A DNA stretch of 64,000 nucleotides from Streptomyces gobiensis. Lineage in GTDB: Bacteria; Actinomycetota; Actinomycetes; Streptomycetales; Streptomycetaceae. Numbering within the stretch: the first letter of the stretch is position 1; each line of letters starts with the position of its first letter. The stretch covers positions 558,001 through 622,000 of the forward strand of contig NZ_CP086120.1 of NCBI RefSeq assembly GCF_021216675.1. Reading direction: 5' to 3'. The notes beneath the pieces are model-generated. The model was given only the letters and a program-made list of their open reading frames with translations. It was not told where the DNA came from and ran no database searches. The position numbers and the translations under genes are program-made. Positions 9,701 to 18,790 of this stretch are shown here, piece by piece.

Positions 9701-10191
9701 GGGCCCACGTCGGAGTCTTCGACGCCTCCCGGGTGGACGGAGTGCCGTATCTGGTCAACGGCGACGCGGGAAAGGCGCCCGCGGCGGCTCCCGGCGAGGG
9801 CGGCTTCACCGGCTGGTCGCTGGTGGGAGTCGACCGGGATGGTGAGCGGGACTGGATCTCCGTACAGACGCATCCGCATGTGGATGCGCTGACCATGGAC
9901 GTCCCGGACCGCGTCGAGGCCGGCGGATCGGCCCCGGCTGGCGCGACGGTGACGCAGGGCTCGGGCGCGAACGCCCGTCAGGTGCCGGTGGCCTGGCCGG
10001 CGAGCGCGGACTGGTCCGGTTCACCGGGCATGTGCGTCGGCGCTCCACACCGGGCACCACGCCACTGCGCCGCCGTCTTCACCCCGGCTACGGGCACGGT
10101 CACCGGCCTGCGCACGGGGAGGGTCACCCTCGCGGTAACGGTGAGCGGTGAGCGTGTGCAGCGGGACATCACGATCACGGGCGGTCGCTGA
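6793..10191 (+). CDS. Secreted phosphodiester glycosidase (NAGPA-type) fused to a metallophosphoesterase
   Basis: 1132 residues from the GTG at 6793, which directly precedes a Sec signal (LVALSAATALGLGL...THA). Residues ~70-400 look like a NAGPA/DUF2233 phosphodiester glycosidase domain (ADFFDINGTGAP, HPRTAVGFS, NLDGGGSATL). Residues ~430-540 are Ig/Big2-like. Residues ~610-760 resemble a carbohydrate-binding jelly roll. Residues ~780-1010 form a calcineurin-like phosphoesterase (SDAQF, NGDWVDEG, GNHEVMGG, AHVPPRD). The C-terminus is a second Big2-like domain. The likely role is extracellular release of sugars and phosphate from phosphodiester-linked glycans. An in-frame TTA codon at 7561-7563 makes translation bldA-dependent. 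It overlaps convergent terC by 17 bp. Confidence 0.87.
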   Translation: MSPLTPHTGRLLRSLVALSAATALGLGLPPPQTHAAPPPHRAAAAPRPPASDGGMELARTTRPVAPGARLTSFHRLQPGKWLRAHALSVDLDGGTRVDYLSSGRVSERKTVTELARDHDPGPQRRTVAALNADFFDINGTGAPLGPGVRHGEVSHSPAEGRSRAAGIGPDRAGRILDLYFEGTLTLPAGAEPLGAYNAAAVPENGIGIYNARWGVADRAQTVVGADHVTEVTVHNGTVTALAEEPGQGEIPAGTTVLLGRDTGAKTLAQLTVGDTVTWEYAPRTGDGGQVPRTAVGGNRLLVVDGEPLDAGPDDTAHPRTAVGFSRDGATLHTLTVDGRQAASGGATLTELGRMMADLGAHNALNLDGGGSATLLAREPGSTTPRLENSPSEGEERAVPNGLALTAENGSGALTGFWVTTAADPRHSPTVDPMPGGHPERVFPGLTRELTAAGYDETYGPADGTPRWRAQRPRVGRVDAGGTFHARNPGTTEVTAARGPAEGSTELTVLGALDRIAPSQERVGLADREAVAGFGFTGFDTEGHSAPIEPADVRLDYDRSLFTISPDEAAGGFTVTARTGQEFIAGKITATVAGKTTTLVVTVGLVERRMADFEDAGRWTFSAARADGSLAPEPDGRHGTALKMTYDFSRSTATRAAYASPPGRLAVPDQPQSFGLWLKGDGKGAWPSLHLKDATGASQVLRAPYIDGEGWEEVTFEVPPGLAYPLTVHRFYIAETRPDQQYRGEIVIDELTARIPPDAELPTAPQVRDPLISTAADTAGRDWRFAVVSDAQFVAREPDSELVRQARRTLRAAKAARPDFVLINGDWVDEGSDGDLAFAHAMLKAELGQLPWYYVPGNHEVMGGSIDRFRKEFGDTQLTFDHKGTRFITLDTSSLTIRGGGFAQFTEVRRQLDRAAKDRRIGSVVLVAHVPPRDPTARPASQLTDRMEAALLERWLAGFRRDSGKGAAFIGAHVGVFDASRVDGVPYLVNGDAGKAPAAAPGEGGFTGWSLVGVDRDGERDWISVQTHPHVDALTMDVPDRVEAGGSAPAGATVTQGSGANARQVPVAWPASADWSGSPGMCVGAPHRAPRHCAAVFTPATGTVTGLRTGRVTLAVTVSGERVQRDITITGGR

Positions 10192-11200
10192 CCCGGGCGC
10201 TCTCCGTCTGGTCGGGCCCCTGGTCGGCTCCCTGGGCGTCTTGCCTCTCCTCCGCCTGTCGGCGGCTGCTCGCCCGGAGGCTGGTGGCGGTGGTGATGAT
10301 GAGAACCGCGCAGATCACCCCGAGCGAGACCGGAATGCTGATCACCGGGACATGCACCCCGGCTTCGTGCAGGGCGTGCAGCACCAGCTTCACCCCGATG
10401 AAGCCGAGGATGACCGACAGACCGTAGGAGAGATGGACCAGCCGCTTCAGCAGTCCGCCGATGAGGAAGTACAGCTGCCGCAGGCCCATCAGGGCGAACG
10501 CGTTGGCGGTGAAGACGATGTACGGCTCCTGGGTCAGCCCGAAGATCGCGGGAATGGAGTCCAGGGCGAACAGCACATCGGTGCTGCCGATCGCCAGCAT
10601 CACGATCAGCATGGGGGTCATCAGCCGCTGACCGTTCCGCACGATGAACAGCTTGGTACCGTGGTACTGGTCGGTGGACGGGAAGCGCCGCTCGACCAGC
10701 TTCAGGAGGCGGTTCTCCTCGTACGCCTCTTCTTTGTCATCGGCCCGCGCCTCCTGGATGAGCTTCCAGGCGGTCCAGATGAGGAAGCCGCCGAAGATGA
10801 GGAAGACCCAGGAGAAGGTCGAGACGATGGCCGCACCGGCCGCGATGAAGACCGCGCGCAGCACCAGCGCGATCAGTACGCCGACCATGAGCACACGCTG
10901 CTGATAGGCCGGGGGCACCGCGAACTTCGCCATGATGAGGACGAAGACAAAGAGGTTGTCGACACTGAGCGACTTCTCGGTGATGAACCCCGCGAAGAAC
11001 TCGCCGGAGGGCCGGGCCCCGGCCAGGAGGAAGAGGCCAAGCCCGAAGAGCACAGCGAGAACGATCCAGACGGCGGTCCAGATCCCGGCCTCCTTGAGGG
11101 AGACCTCATGGGGCTTGCGGCCGCCGATCAGGAAGTCGACGGCGATCAGGGCGCACAGACCGACAATGGTCAGCACCCAGGTGGTCAGGGCGATATCCAC
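10175..11200 (-). CDS. terC: TerC family integral membrane protein
   Basis: 341 residues starting with GTG at 11200. It has about eight to nine predicted membrane helices spread over the first ~310 residues and a hydrophilic charged tail. Signature acidic motifs inside helices are seen: SVDNLFVF near residue 80 and STDVLFALDSIPA near residue 205, which in the family are linked to metal (manganese/calcium) export and tellurite/oxidative stress. Two TerD-family genes lie directly upstream on the same strand, the usual Ter stress-response grouping. It overlaps the convergent phosphoesterase gene by 17 bp. Confidence 0.93.
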   Translation of the reverse strand: MDIALTTWVLTIVGLCALIAVDFLIGGRKPHEVSLKEAGIWTAVWIVLAVLFGLGLFLLAGARPSGEFFAGFITEKSLSVDNLFVFVLIMAKFAVPPAYQQRVLMVGVLIALVLRAVFIAAGAAIVSTFSWVFLIFGGFLIWTAWKLIQEARADDKEEAYEENRLLKLVERRFPSTDQYHGTKLFIVRNGQRLMTPMLIVMLAIGSTDVLFALDSIPAIFGLTQEPYIVFTANAFALMGLRQLYFLIGGLLKRLVHLSYGLSVILGFIGVKLVLHALHEAGVHVPVISIPVSLGVICAVLIITTATSLRASSRRQAEERQDAQGADQGPDQTESARVSDRP

Positions 11201-11395
11201 GCAGCACTCCTCCGGCTGTCGTCACCGGAGGTCTCTTCCACCCGTTATGCGCTACGGGCCAACGCCCCCGGGGCCGGTCAGGTCGGCCCGTACTGACGGG
11301 AACGTCGCAGCAGGGAATACTCCCCTCCATTGCGTGCAGGATACAGGAGACCCGCGCGGCGGAAAACTCACCCGGGAACAGAGGCAAGGCCCGGG

Positions 11396-13282
11396 TCAGC
11401 GCCCGTACCGCTGGCGGGCCTCCGCGACCTGGCGCAGCACCTGCGGCAGCACCTGGCTGCCGGGCGGCACCATCGGCGGCTCATAGGTCCAGGCGTGGCC
11501 GACCCAGGGGTCGGCCAGATGGTCATCGGGCACCGGGGTGATCCGCAGCAGCGAGCGCCACAGCGGGTCAAGCACCGGGCCATAGGCGCTGGCGTCCTCC
11601 CGGTCGGCGACCATGAGCAGATGGACCCCGACGGATGGCCCCTCGTCGGCGAGATAGCGCAGCTGGGTGACGGCGCGGTCGTCGAAGCCATGCGGGAAGT
11701 CATGGACGATCAGAAGCTGCTCGGCGGTGTCGATGTCGGGCGGGAGCGAGTCGGCCACCCGGTTACGGATGGCCATCTGCACCAGATCGACGCGCCGGGT
11801 GAGCTTGGCCAGCACGGTGGCGACGCCGCCGGCGCCCTGGGCGGGCGGCTCGCGCAGCACGCCGGACCGCACCAGCGGGGCGAGCGTGGGAGCCGCGGTG
11901 CCCGCCGGGTCAATGATGTGGACGGTGACATCACCGACCGGGTAGACGGCCAGCAGCCGTCCCGCGATGGCGGTGGCCAGCTCACCGGAGAGCCTGCGCA
12001 GCTCCTCCGGCGCGACCAGGGAGGTGGCCTGGGAGCTGTGGCCCGCGTCGATCCACAGCCCGCGCTCCAGCGGTAGCCGCACCAGCAGCGGAATCCGCAG
12101 GTCGGTGCGCTCGGGCAGGCTGAGGTCGCCCATACGCAGCGCCATGGGGACCTCCATCGGCACCTGGTAGCCATGCCAGACCGGGTTGTCCCAGCGGGCG
12201 TAGGCGAGCGGCAGGGCGGGCTCGACCACCTCGGACTCCGCCGTCAGCTGGTCGAGGTCACGGTCGAGTGCGGCGCGGGCCCGGTCGATGAGCTCGGTGT
12301 GCTTGGCGCGGGCGGCGCCACGGGCGGCGTCGGCGGCCGGACCGGAGCGGGCGCTGGGGTCGGCGAGGACCTTGTCGAGCTCCTGCTCCATCCGGGAGTC
12401 GGCGAAGTCGACCGCGCTGCGGTAGGCGGCGGTCGTACGGGCAAGGTCCTCGAACATGCCCCAGATCTGGTTGTAGAGCCGCTCGTCCATGGACCAGCCG
12501 GTGGCGTCCCCGGCGACGGGCTGGGCGGGCTGCCCCGGCTCGGGCTCCGGGGCCGTGGGAGCCGGGGGCGGTGGTGCGCTGGTCTGCCGTCGCGGGTGCT
12601 GGTAGTTGATGGGGCCGCCGGTGCCGGCGGGCGGCGCGGTGGTGGGACCGGGCGACGGTGCCGGGGGGCCCTCCGGGCTGCCGCTGACAGCCGCCGTACG
12701 CCGGGGAGGGGGTGCGGCGACGGAGCGGGCCATGCCGCTGGCGACGGCCTCATTGATCGTCGTCGCCAGCTCTCGCGCCTGAGTCAGGCCTTGGTCAGCG
12801 AGCATCGCGGCGAGACCGCCCGCGTAGCCCTGTCCCACGGCACGCACCTTCCAGGCGCCCTGCCTGCGGTAGAGCTCCACGGCGACGACGGCCGACTCGG
12901 GGTCGAGGCCGATGATGGTGTAGCTGGCGACCTCGGTGCCGTCCAGCCCGGTCACGGCGACAAACGGGGAGGCGAGCGCGCCGAACGAGACCGGGCCGCC
13001 GACGCCGAGAGGCAGCGCCAGCAGCACATGGACCTTGTGCACCTCTTCGGGGAGCGCGTCGAGGTCCACGGCGAGCCGGTGGTCGGCGGCGGCCTGCCGG
13101 GAGACCTCCAGACCGGGGAGGTTCGGTGAGCCGGGGTGGGCGATCCATCCGTCGTCGCGCATCCGCCCCTGCTCATCGCCGAGCGTCGCCCCGGCTATGA
13201 CCGGCTTCCCGGTCGATACCCGGATCTCCAAACGGGTCTCGGGCAGTGGGTGGTTCTGCCCGCGGACCAGCTCGGCCGTCAT
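11396..13282 (-). CDS. TerD-domain protein with long C-terminal FtsK/VWA-like region
   Basis: 628 residues from the ATG at 13282, which has GAGGG upstream. Residues ~1-190 form a TerD domain (LVRGQNHPLP start; calcium-binding-type strands GLDGTEVASY). A Pro/Ala-rich linker spans ~200-265. Then come a helical segment and a C-terminal region (~345-628) with alternating hydrophobic strands such as LLAVYPVGDVTVHIID and LLIVHDFPHG, resembling an FtsK/HerA-like fold that has lost Walker A; I see no GxxxxGK[ST]. Such TerD fusions occur in actinobacterial Ter clusters, where a membrane-proximal stress-sensing role is proposed. The adjacent TerD gene and TerC support that setting. Confidence 0.82.
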   Translation of the reverse strand: MTAELVRGQNHPLPETRLEIRVSTGKPVIAGATLGDEQGRMRDDGWIAHPGSPNLPGLEVSRQAAADHRLAVDLDALPEEVHKVHVLLALPLGVGGPVSFGALASPFVAVTGLDGTEVASYTIIGLDPESAVVAVELYRRQGAWKVRAVGQGYAGGLAAMLADQGLTQARELATTINEAVASGMARSVAAPPPRRTAAVSGSPEGPPAPSPGPTTAPPAGTGGPINYQHPRRQTSAPPPPAPTAPEPEPGQPAQPVAGDATGWSMDERLYNQIWGMFEDLARTTAAYRSAVDFADSRMEQELDKVLADPSARSGPAADAARGAARAKHTELIDRARAALDRDLDQLTAESEVVEPALPLAYARWDNPVWHGYQVPMEVPMALRMGDLSLPERTDLRIPLLVRLPLERGLWIDAGHSSQATSLVAPEELRRLSGELATAIAGRLLAVYPVGDVTVHIIDPAGTAAPTLAPLVRSGVLREPPAQGAGGVATVLAKLTRRVDLVQMAIRNRVADSLPPDIDTAEQLLIVHDFPHGFDDRAVTQLRYLADEGPSVGVHLLMVADREDASAYGPVLDPLWRSLLRITPVPDDHLADPWVGHAWTYEPPMVPPGSQVLPQVLRQVAEARQRYGR

Positions 13283-13608
13283 CGCTGTGCCCTCTCGATA
13301 GGTTGACTCGATTCTGAAACGGCTGGCCCGGGCGAACAGTCCCCGCGAACAGTCGCCGGGCCAACCGGTGGTGCGTCGAACCCCGCCGCGCGGCAGCCCG
13401 GCGGTCCGGAGGACCGCAGCCGCTCCCGGAAAGCCTCGTACGCTCATCGCATCCGAAGGCGACAGCCAAGCCATCGGACCGGCCGCCGGACAGGCGGTCG
13501 CAGGACGTGGAGCCTTAGCCGCTGGGCCCGGGCTGTGAAGCGTCGACCAGCCACCGGGCCGCACCGTGACCTGGGCGGGATTCCGCCCCATAAACGGGGC
13601 GGAGGATG
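13283..13608. other. Gap between the two TerD genes, with a terminator hairpin
   Basis: A 326-bp stretch without a supported gene; the open frame extending left from 13591 is only an upstream extension of the neighbouring gene. It contains a 7-bp hairpin at 13583-13602 (CCGCCCC/GGGGCGG, 6-base loop) just after the stop of the upstream TerD gene, likely its terminator on the minus strand. The rest presumably carries the promoter of the larger TerD gene. Confidence 0.55.
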
Positions 13609-14187
13609 TCAGAGATGGGGCAGGACCGCGGGCATCAGGTCCTGGAAGGTGCGGCCGTTGGCCGGGGCGCCGATGGCGGTCATCGACCAGCCATTGCCCT
13701 GCCGCTGCACCTTGGCCATGATCTGCGCGGTGTAGTCACCGCCTCCGGCCAGGGTGTAGCGCGCCAGCTCCTGGCCATTGGCCTCGTCGACCAGTCGGCA
13801 GAAGGCGTTCTCCACCTCGGCGAAGGTCTGTCCGGTGAAGGAGTTGACGGTAAAAATGATCTGGTCGATGTGCACCGGGACCCGCTGCAGATCCACCAGG
13901 ATGGCCTCGTCGTCACCGCCCTGCCCGACGCCGCCGACCAGGTTGTCACCGGTGTGCGTCACCGAACCGTCGTCGCTGGTCAGATGACGGAAGAAGACCA
14001 CATCCACCGGCTGTTTGTCGGCGAAGAGCACCGCCGAGGCGTCGAGATCGACTTCCCTTGTGCGCTTGCCGAACAGCCCGCGGCGGGGTGCCGCCTGCCA
14101 GCCGAGTCCCATGCGCACCGCGGTCAGGGTGCCTCCATCGGACTTCTGCAGGCTGATCGCCTGTCCCTTGGACAAGTTGACCGTCAC
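13609..14187 (-). CDS. TerD family stress protein
   Basis: 192 residues, matching the family's usual length. It starts with GTG at 14187, preceded by GAGGGGAA. The N-terminus VTVNLSKGQAISL is the typical TerD opening. The calcium-site segments (DLDASAVLF, GDDEAILVDL) and the conserved GELARYTL-like strand (QELARYTLAGGG) are present. TerD-family proteins bind calcium and act in tellurite, phage and oxidative-stress responses. It lies between uvrB and the larger TerD-domain gene, all on the minus strand, with terC further on. Confidence 0.93.
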   Translation of the reverse strand: MTVNLSKGQAISLQKSDGGTLTAVRMGLGWQAAPRRGLFGKRTREVDLDASAVLFADKQPVDVVFFRHLTSDDGSVTHTGDNLVGGVGQGGDDEAILVDLQRVPVHIDQIIFTVNSFTGQTFAEVENAFCRLVDEANGQELARYTLAGGGDYTAQIMAKVQRQGNGWSMTAIGAPANGRTFQDLMPAVLPHL

Positions 14188-14307
14188 GTGCGTTCCCCTC
14201 TCGACACATCCACACCGCCGTCCTCGTGACGGCTTTACGCACCCTACGCACTGCCCTTGACCGGCCGGACGGGCCACCCCTGCTTTGTGGCGTTCTTGCA
14301 ACACACA

Positions 14308-14321
14308 CCCGTCTTGACGGG
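14308..14321 (-). terminator. Small hairpin after uvrB
   Basis: CCCGT-CTTG-ACGGG lies immediately downstream of the uvrB stop on the minus strand. The stem is short, so this is a weak terminator candidate. Confidence 0.3.
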
Positions 14322-14324
14322 CTG

Positions 14325-16481
14325 TTACCTGAGTCCCGCCTCGCGCATCTGGCGCAGCTCCTTCTTGAGCTCACGCACCTCATCGCGCAGCCGGGCGGCG
14401 ACCTCGAACTGCAGCTCCGCCGCCGCGGCCCGCATACGCTCGGTCAGCTCCTCGATCACCCCGGCGAGTTCGGCGGCGGGCCGGTCGGTCAAGGTGGCGG
14501 CTTCCTCCTTGCCCGCCTTGCCCCCCGTGCCGGCCTTGCCCGCCACCGCCGCCTTGCCACGGAGAGCGGGCACGGGGGCCTTGCCCTTGCGCTCCTCGGC
14601 GGCTGGCTGACGGTACCCACTGCCGAGCAGCTGCTCGGTGTCGACCTCCTCGCGCGCGAGGGTGGCGACGATATCGCCGATCTTCTTGCGCAGCGGCTGT
14701 GGGTCGATCCCCCGCTCCTCGTTGTACGCGATCTGCTTGGCCCGGCGCCGGTTGGTCTCCTCGATGGCCTTCTCCATCGCCGGGGTGATCTTGTCGGCGT
14801 ACATATGGACCTGTCCGGAGACATTGCGGGCCGCCCGGCCGATGGTCTGGATGAGTGAGGTGCCCGAGCGCAGGAAGCCCTCCTTGTCCGCGTCGAGGAT
14901 GGCCACCAGCGACACCTCAGGCAGGTCCAGGCCCTCACGCAGCAGGTTGATGCCGACGAGCACATCGAACTCACCGGCACGCAGCTCCCGCAGCAGCTCG
15001 ACCCGGCGCAGCGTGTCCACATCGCTGTGCAGATAGCGGACCTGGATGCCCAGCTCGAGGAAGTAGTCCGTCAGATCCTCGGCCATCTTCTTGGTCAGCG
15101 TGGTGACCAGGACCCGCTCGTTCTTGTCCGTGCGGGTGCGGATCTCATGGACCAGATCGTCGATCTGCCCATCGGTGGGCTTGACCACGACCTCCGGGTC
15201 GACAAGCCCGGTCGGCCGGATGATCTGCTCCACCTCACCGTTCTTCGAACGGGACAGCTCATACTTCCCCGGGGTCGCCGACAGATAGACCGTCTGCCCG
15301 ATGCGCTCCAGAAACTCCTCCCACTTCAGCGGGCGGTTGTCCATCGCCGACGGCAGCCGGAAGCCATGCTCCACCAGGGTGCGCTTACGTGAGGCGTCGC
15401 CCTCGTACATGGCGCCGATCTGCGGGACGGTGACATGTGACTCGTCGATGACGAGCAGGAAGTCCTCCGGGAAGTAGTCCAGGAGGGTGTGCGGCGGGGA
15501 GCCTGGGTCACGGCCATCGATATGCAGCGAGTAGTTCTCAATGCCGGAGCAGGTGCCGATCTGCTGCATCATCTCCAGGTCATAGGTGGTCCGCATCCGC
15601 AGCCGCTGGGCCTCCAGATGCTTGCCCTGCTTCTCCATCGTCTCCAGAGTCTCCTGGAGCTCGGTCTCGATCGCGGCGATGGCCTTGTGCATCCGCTCGG
15701 CGCCCGCGACATAGTGCGAGGCCGGAAAGACATAGAGCTCCTGGTCATCGGAGATGACCTCACCGGTGAGCGGATGGAGCGTGGACAGCGCCTCGATCTC
15801 ATCACCGAACATCTCGATCCGGACCGCCAGCTCCTCGTAGACGGGGAAGAGCTCAATGGTGTCGCCGCGCACCCGGAAGGTGCCCCGGGTGAAGGACATG
15901 TCGTTGCGGGTGTACTGGATCTCGACGAAGCGGCGCAGCAGCTCGTCACGGTCGATCTCCTGGCCGATCTTGAGCGGGACCATCCGGTCGACGTACTCCT
16001 GCGGAGTACCCAGGCCGTAGATGCACGAGACCGAGGCCACTACGACCACATCGCGCCTGGTGAGCAGCGAATTAGTAGCGCTGTGCCGCAGCCGCTCGAC
16101 CTCCTCGTTGATGGAGGAGTCCTTTTCGATGTACGTGTCGGACTGCGGAACATACGCCTCAGGCTGGTAGTAGTCGTAGTACGAGACGAAGTATTCAACG
16201 GCGTTATTCGGCAAGAGCTCACGGAACTCATTGGCGAGTTGGGCTGCGAGGGTTTTATTGGGTGCCATCACTAGCGTCGGACGCTGCAGCTTCTCGATCA
16301 TCCAAGCGGTGGTCGCCGACTTACCGGTGCCCGTCGCACCGAGCAGCACGACGTCCTTCTCACCGGCTTTGACGCGCTTCTCAAGCTCGGCGATGGCCGT
16401 CGGCTGGTCGCCGCTGGGCTGGTAGGGGCTGACGACCTCGAAGGGCGCCACCTTGCGTTCGATCTTGGATACGGGCCGCAT
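14325..16481 (-). CDS. uvrB: Excinuclease ABC subunit B (UvrB)
   Basis: 718 residues from the ATG at 16481 ([10 protein letters not shown]). An upstream GTG at 16511 is possible but less typical. UvrB receives damaged DNA from UvrA and recruits UvrC. Visible motifs: Walker [14 protein letters not shown] (~residue 50), the beta-hairpin region [14 protein letters not shown]-like VIDESH, the C-terminal helicase motifs ([10 protein letters not shown]) and the C-terminal UvrC-binding UVR motif ([26 protein letters not shown]). A lysine/alanine-rich insert precedes the UVR motif. It is divergent from the glycerophosphodiesterase gene. Confidence 0.98.
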   Translation of the reverse strand: MRPVSKIERKVAPFEVVSPYQPSGDQPTAIAELEKRVKAGEKDVVLLGATGTGKSATTAWMIEKLQRPTLVMAPNKTLAAQLANEFRELLPNNAVEYFVSYYDYYQPEAYVPQSDTYIEKDSSINEEVERLRHSATNSLLTRRDVVVVASVSCIYGLGTPQEYVDRMVPLKIGQEIDRDELLRRFVEIQYTRNDMSFTRGTFRVRGDTIELFPVYEELAVRIEMFGDEIEALSTLHPLTGEVISDDQELYVFPASHYVAGAERMHKAIAAIETELQETLETMEKQGKHLEAQRLRMRTTYDLEMMQQIGTCSGIENYSLHIDGRDPGSPPHTLLDYFPEDFLLVIDESHVTVPQIGAMYEGDASRKRTLVEHGFRLPSAMDNRPLKWEEFLERIGQTVYLSATPGKYELSRSKNGEVEQIIRPTGLVDPEVVVKPTDGQIDDLVHEIRTRTDKNERVLVTTLTKKMAEDLTDYFLELGIQVRYLHSDVDTLRRVELLRELRAGEFDVLVGINLLREGLDLPEVSLVAILDADKEGFLRSGTSLIQTIGRAARNVSGQVHMYADKITPAMEKAIEETNRRRAKQIAYNEERGIDPQPLRKKIGDIVATLAREEVDTEQLLGSGYRQPAAEERKGKAPVPALRGKAAVAGKAGTGGKAGKEEAATLTDRPAAELAGVIEELTERMRAAAAELQFEVAARLRDEVRELKKELRQMREAGLR

Positions 16482-16614
16482 AAACCCCACCGTACGACCC
16501 ACCACTGACAATGTTCAGCTCATGGCCATCCCAAGCCCGCCCTATGCCCATTTCTCCGTGTGTCACGACGGGAAGCCTCCTCATGACCGTGTACCGCCAA
16601 CGTGAGGAGTTCTT

Positions 16615-17490
16615 GTGTACCTTCGCCCCACAGCAGTCGTAACCGGCTCGCTCCTCGGTGTCTCCGCGCTCGTCCTCACCACCGCTCCGACACAGGCCGC
16701 ACCGGCCGCGAAAGCGCCCCTGCCCGTAGCCCACCGGGGCGCGTCGGCGTATGCGCCAGAGAACACCCTGGCCGCCGCCGACAAGGCCCGTGAGCTGGGC
16801 ATCGACTGGGTTGAGAACGATGTGCAGCGCACCAGGGACGGTGAGCTGATCGTCATGCACGACGACACGCTCAAGCGCACCACGGACGTGGCGGAGGTCT
16901 TCCCCGACCGCGCCCCATGGAAGGTGGGTGACTTCACCGCCAAGGAAATCGCCCAGCTGGACGCCGGCAGCTGGTTCAGCACCAAGTACGCGGGCGAGCG
17001 GGTGCCCACACTCAAACAGTTCCTGAACCGGATGACAGCGAACCGGCAGAAGCTGCTGCTGGAGATCAAGAAGCCGGAGCTGTACCCCGGCATCGAGGCG
17101 GACATCGTCAAGGAACTGAGCAACGAGGGCTGGCTGGGCCCGTTCAACGTCCGCAGGAAGCTGATCATCCAGAGCTTCGGCGCTGACTCGGTCAAGAAGG
17201 TGCACGACCTGGCCCCGACCGTGAAGACCGGTTTCCTGGGCACCCCGTCGGTCGACAAGCTCCCCGACTACGCGAAGTTCTCCGACCAGGTCAACCCCCG
17301 CTACACGGACCTCACGCCCGACTACGTCAAGGCGATCCAGTCGGTGAAGGGCCCCCACGGGAAGCCGCTGGAGGTCTTCACCTGGACGGTCGACGACGGT
17401 CCTACCGCGGTGCGGCTCGCGGATATGGGAGTCGACGGGATCATATCCAACAAGCCCGACGCGATCCGCGACGCCATTGGCGGCCGCTGA
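16615..17490 (+). CDS. glpQ: Secreted glycerophosphodiester phosphodiesterase
   Basis: 291 residues from GTG at 16615, with GAGGAG 6 bases upstream. A Sec signal (LLGVSALVLTTAPTQA) predicts export. The GDPD catalytic signature is complete: AHRGASAYAPENT (His-Arg, Glu near residue 48), ENDVQRTRDGELIVMHDD (metal ligands and second His) and LLEIKKP (Glu-x-Lys). The C-terminus contains FTWTVDDG and GVDGIISNKPD, typical of the TIM-barrel end. It hydrolyses glycerophosphodiesters from lipids or teichoic acids to glycerol-3-phosphate outside the cell. It is divergent from uvrB. Confidence 0.95.
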   Translation: MYLRPTAVVTGSLLGVSALVLTTAPTQAAPAAKAPLPVAHRGASAYAPENTLAAADKARELGIDWVENDVQRTRDGELIVMHDDTLKRTTDVAEVFPDRAPWKVGDFTAKEIAQLDAGSWFSTKYAGERVPTLKQFLNRMTANRQKLLLEIKKPELYPGIEADIVKELSNEGWLGPFNVRRKLIIQSFGADSVKKVHDLAPTVKTGFLGTPSVDKLPDYAKFSDQVNPRYTDLTPDYVKAIQSVKGPHGKPLEVFTWTVDDGPTAVRLADMGVDGIISNKPDAIRDAIGGR

Positions 17491-17531
17491 CCGGGCGGCC
17501 GCCTGTCAGTGGCGGCCCGTAGGGTCGTCGT

Positions 17532-18089
17532 ATGACGGCGATCTCAGCGACCTCAGCGGCCTCAGCGGCCTGGACCGTACGGGATACCCCGGTCGGCCCA
17601 CTGCTGCTGGCCGCGACGGGTGCGGGCCTGGTGACCATCGTCTTCCACGCCGATGAGCGGACGACGGGCCAGGCCCTCACCCGGCTCGCCGGGCGGCTGG
17701 GCACCGAGCCGATACGTTCCGATGGCGATCCGGTGCTGAGCGAAACCGCCGGCCAGCTCGACGCGTACTTCCGGGGTGCGCCGGGTCCCTTCACGGTGCC
17801 GCTGGACTGGTCGCTGACCTCGGGCTTTGCCGCACGGGTGCTGCACCTGCTGGCCGACACCGTGCCCTACGGCAGCGTGGTGGGCTATCAGGAGCTGGCC
17901 GACCGGGCCGGGGAGCCCGGCGCGGCGCGTGCGGTGGGAGCGGCCATGGGGTCCAATCCGCTGCCGGTCGTGGTGCCGTGTCACCGGGTGGTGGAGAGCA
18001 GTGGTGGCATCGGGGGCTTCGGCGGGGGCTTGGAGACAAAGCGCGCGCTCCTCGCACTGGAGGGAGTGCTCCCGGAGCCGCTGTTCTGA
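17532..18089 (+). CDS. ogt: Methylated-DNA-protein cysteine methyltransferase
   Basis: 185 residues. It reverses O6-alkylguanine by transferring the alkyl group to its own cysteine. The active-site motif PCHRVV is present near residue 150, preceded by the helix-turn-helix DNA-binding segment (VPYGSVVGYQELADRAG, RAVGAAMGSNP) and followed by GGFGGGLETKRALLALE. The N-terminus contains a short Ser/Ala repeat. It stands alone between the glycerophosphodiesterase and a hypothetical gene. Confidence 0.96.
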   Translation: MTAISATSAASAAWTVRDTPVGPLLLAATGAGLVTIVFHADERTTGQALTRLAGRLGTEPIRSDGDPVLSETAGQLDAYFRGAPGPFTVPLDWSLTSGFAARVLHLLADTVPYGSVVGYQELADRAGEPGAARAVGAAMGSNPLPVVVPCHRVVESSGGIGGFGGGLETKRALLALEGVLPEPLF

Positions 18090-18178
18090 CACCCGGACCA
18101 GGTCTGATGTCAACTCGTGTGGGGGATGCTCTGGTTATCGACTTTTTTCTGCCGTCACCCTGCCCGAGGAGTGTGACG

Positions 18179-18790
18179 ATGGCGGTCCCCCATGAGCGCA
18201 AGACGGTGACCTATCTCTCGCTGGACACACTGCTGGCGCGCGGCTGGTCCCCGGGACTCATACGTGAGCTTCTGGGCGAGCCGGACCGGAGCCAGCCGGT
18301 GGTGCTCTATCTGACGCCGCGGGTGGAGGAAGCCGAGCGGGACGGTGCCTTCCAGCGGGCCCGCGAGCTGAGCGTCAGGCGATCCGCCGCGCTGCGCCGG
18401 GCGGCCACCCGCCGTCGGCAGAGCGCGCTGGAGGCCATACGTACCGTACCGCTGGAGCTGCCCCGGCTGAGTCCGGACGAGCTGGCCCGGCGGGCGGTCG
18501 AGCACCGCAATCTTCTCGACGCCCAACGCGCCTGCAACCACTGGGGACATACACCGGCCCCGGCGTCGGTCGAGTCGACCCTCCCCGCGGTGCTGGTCCG
18601 CTGGAAAGTCGACTATCTGCGGCATCTGCTCGCCCGGCACCGGGTGCTGCTGGAGGCGCTGCCGCCGGGGGCCAGCCGCCCCGAGGGGACGCGGCTGCTG
18701 CGGGAGCGCACCTATGCCGCCATAGCGGCGGCCTATCCGGAGCTGGCGCTGGAGTGCCGACGGCAGCTGGCGATGGCGAGGAGGGTCTGA
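18179..18790 (+). CDS. Hypothetical protein, Arg-rich
   Basis: 203 residues. The ATG at 18179 has GAGGAG 7 bases upstream. The protein is predicted soluble, helical and very rich in Arg and Ala, with charged segments such as VRRSAALRRAATRRRQSALEA. No signal peptide, membrane segment or enzymatic motif is evident. The N-terminus (YLSLDTLLARGWSPGLIRELLG) resembles the start of small actinobacterial proteins whose role is unknown to me. Reading-frame quality and third-position GC support a real gene. Confidence 0.8.
   Translation: MAVPHERKTVTYLSLDTLLARGWSPGLIRELLGEPDRSQPVVLYLTPRVEEAERDGAFQRARELSVRRSAALRRAATRRRQSALEAIRTVPLELPRLSPDELARRAVEHRNLLDAQRACNHWGHTPAPASVESTLPAVLVRWKVDYLRHLLARHRVLLEALPPGASRPEGTRLLRERTYAAIAAAYPELALECRRQLAMARRV

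Noticed and set aside
7561..9879. Long minus-strand open frame (772 codons) inside the phosphodiesterase gene
   Set aside because: It is an antisense shadow produced by high GC; no ribosome site, and composition is Gly/Val/Ala noise. The plus-strand frame has clear domains.
12173..13129. 318-codon plus-strand frame inside the TerD-domain gene
   Set aside because: Gly/Val/Arg-rich antisense shadow without a ribosome site.
16482..16614. Possible PHO box between uvrB and the glycerophosphodiesterase gene
   Set aside because: One GTTCAGCTCAT resembles a half unit, but no second direct repeat follows with 11-bp spacing.
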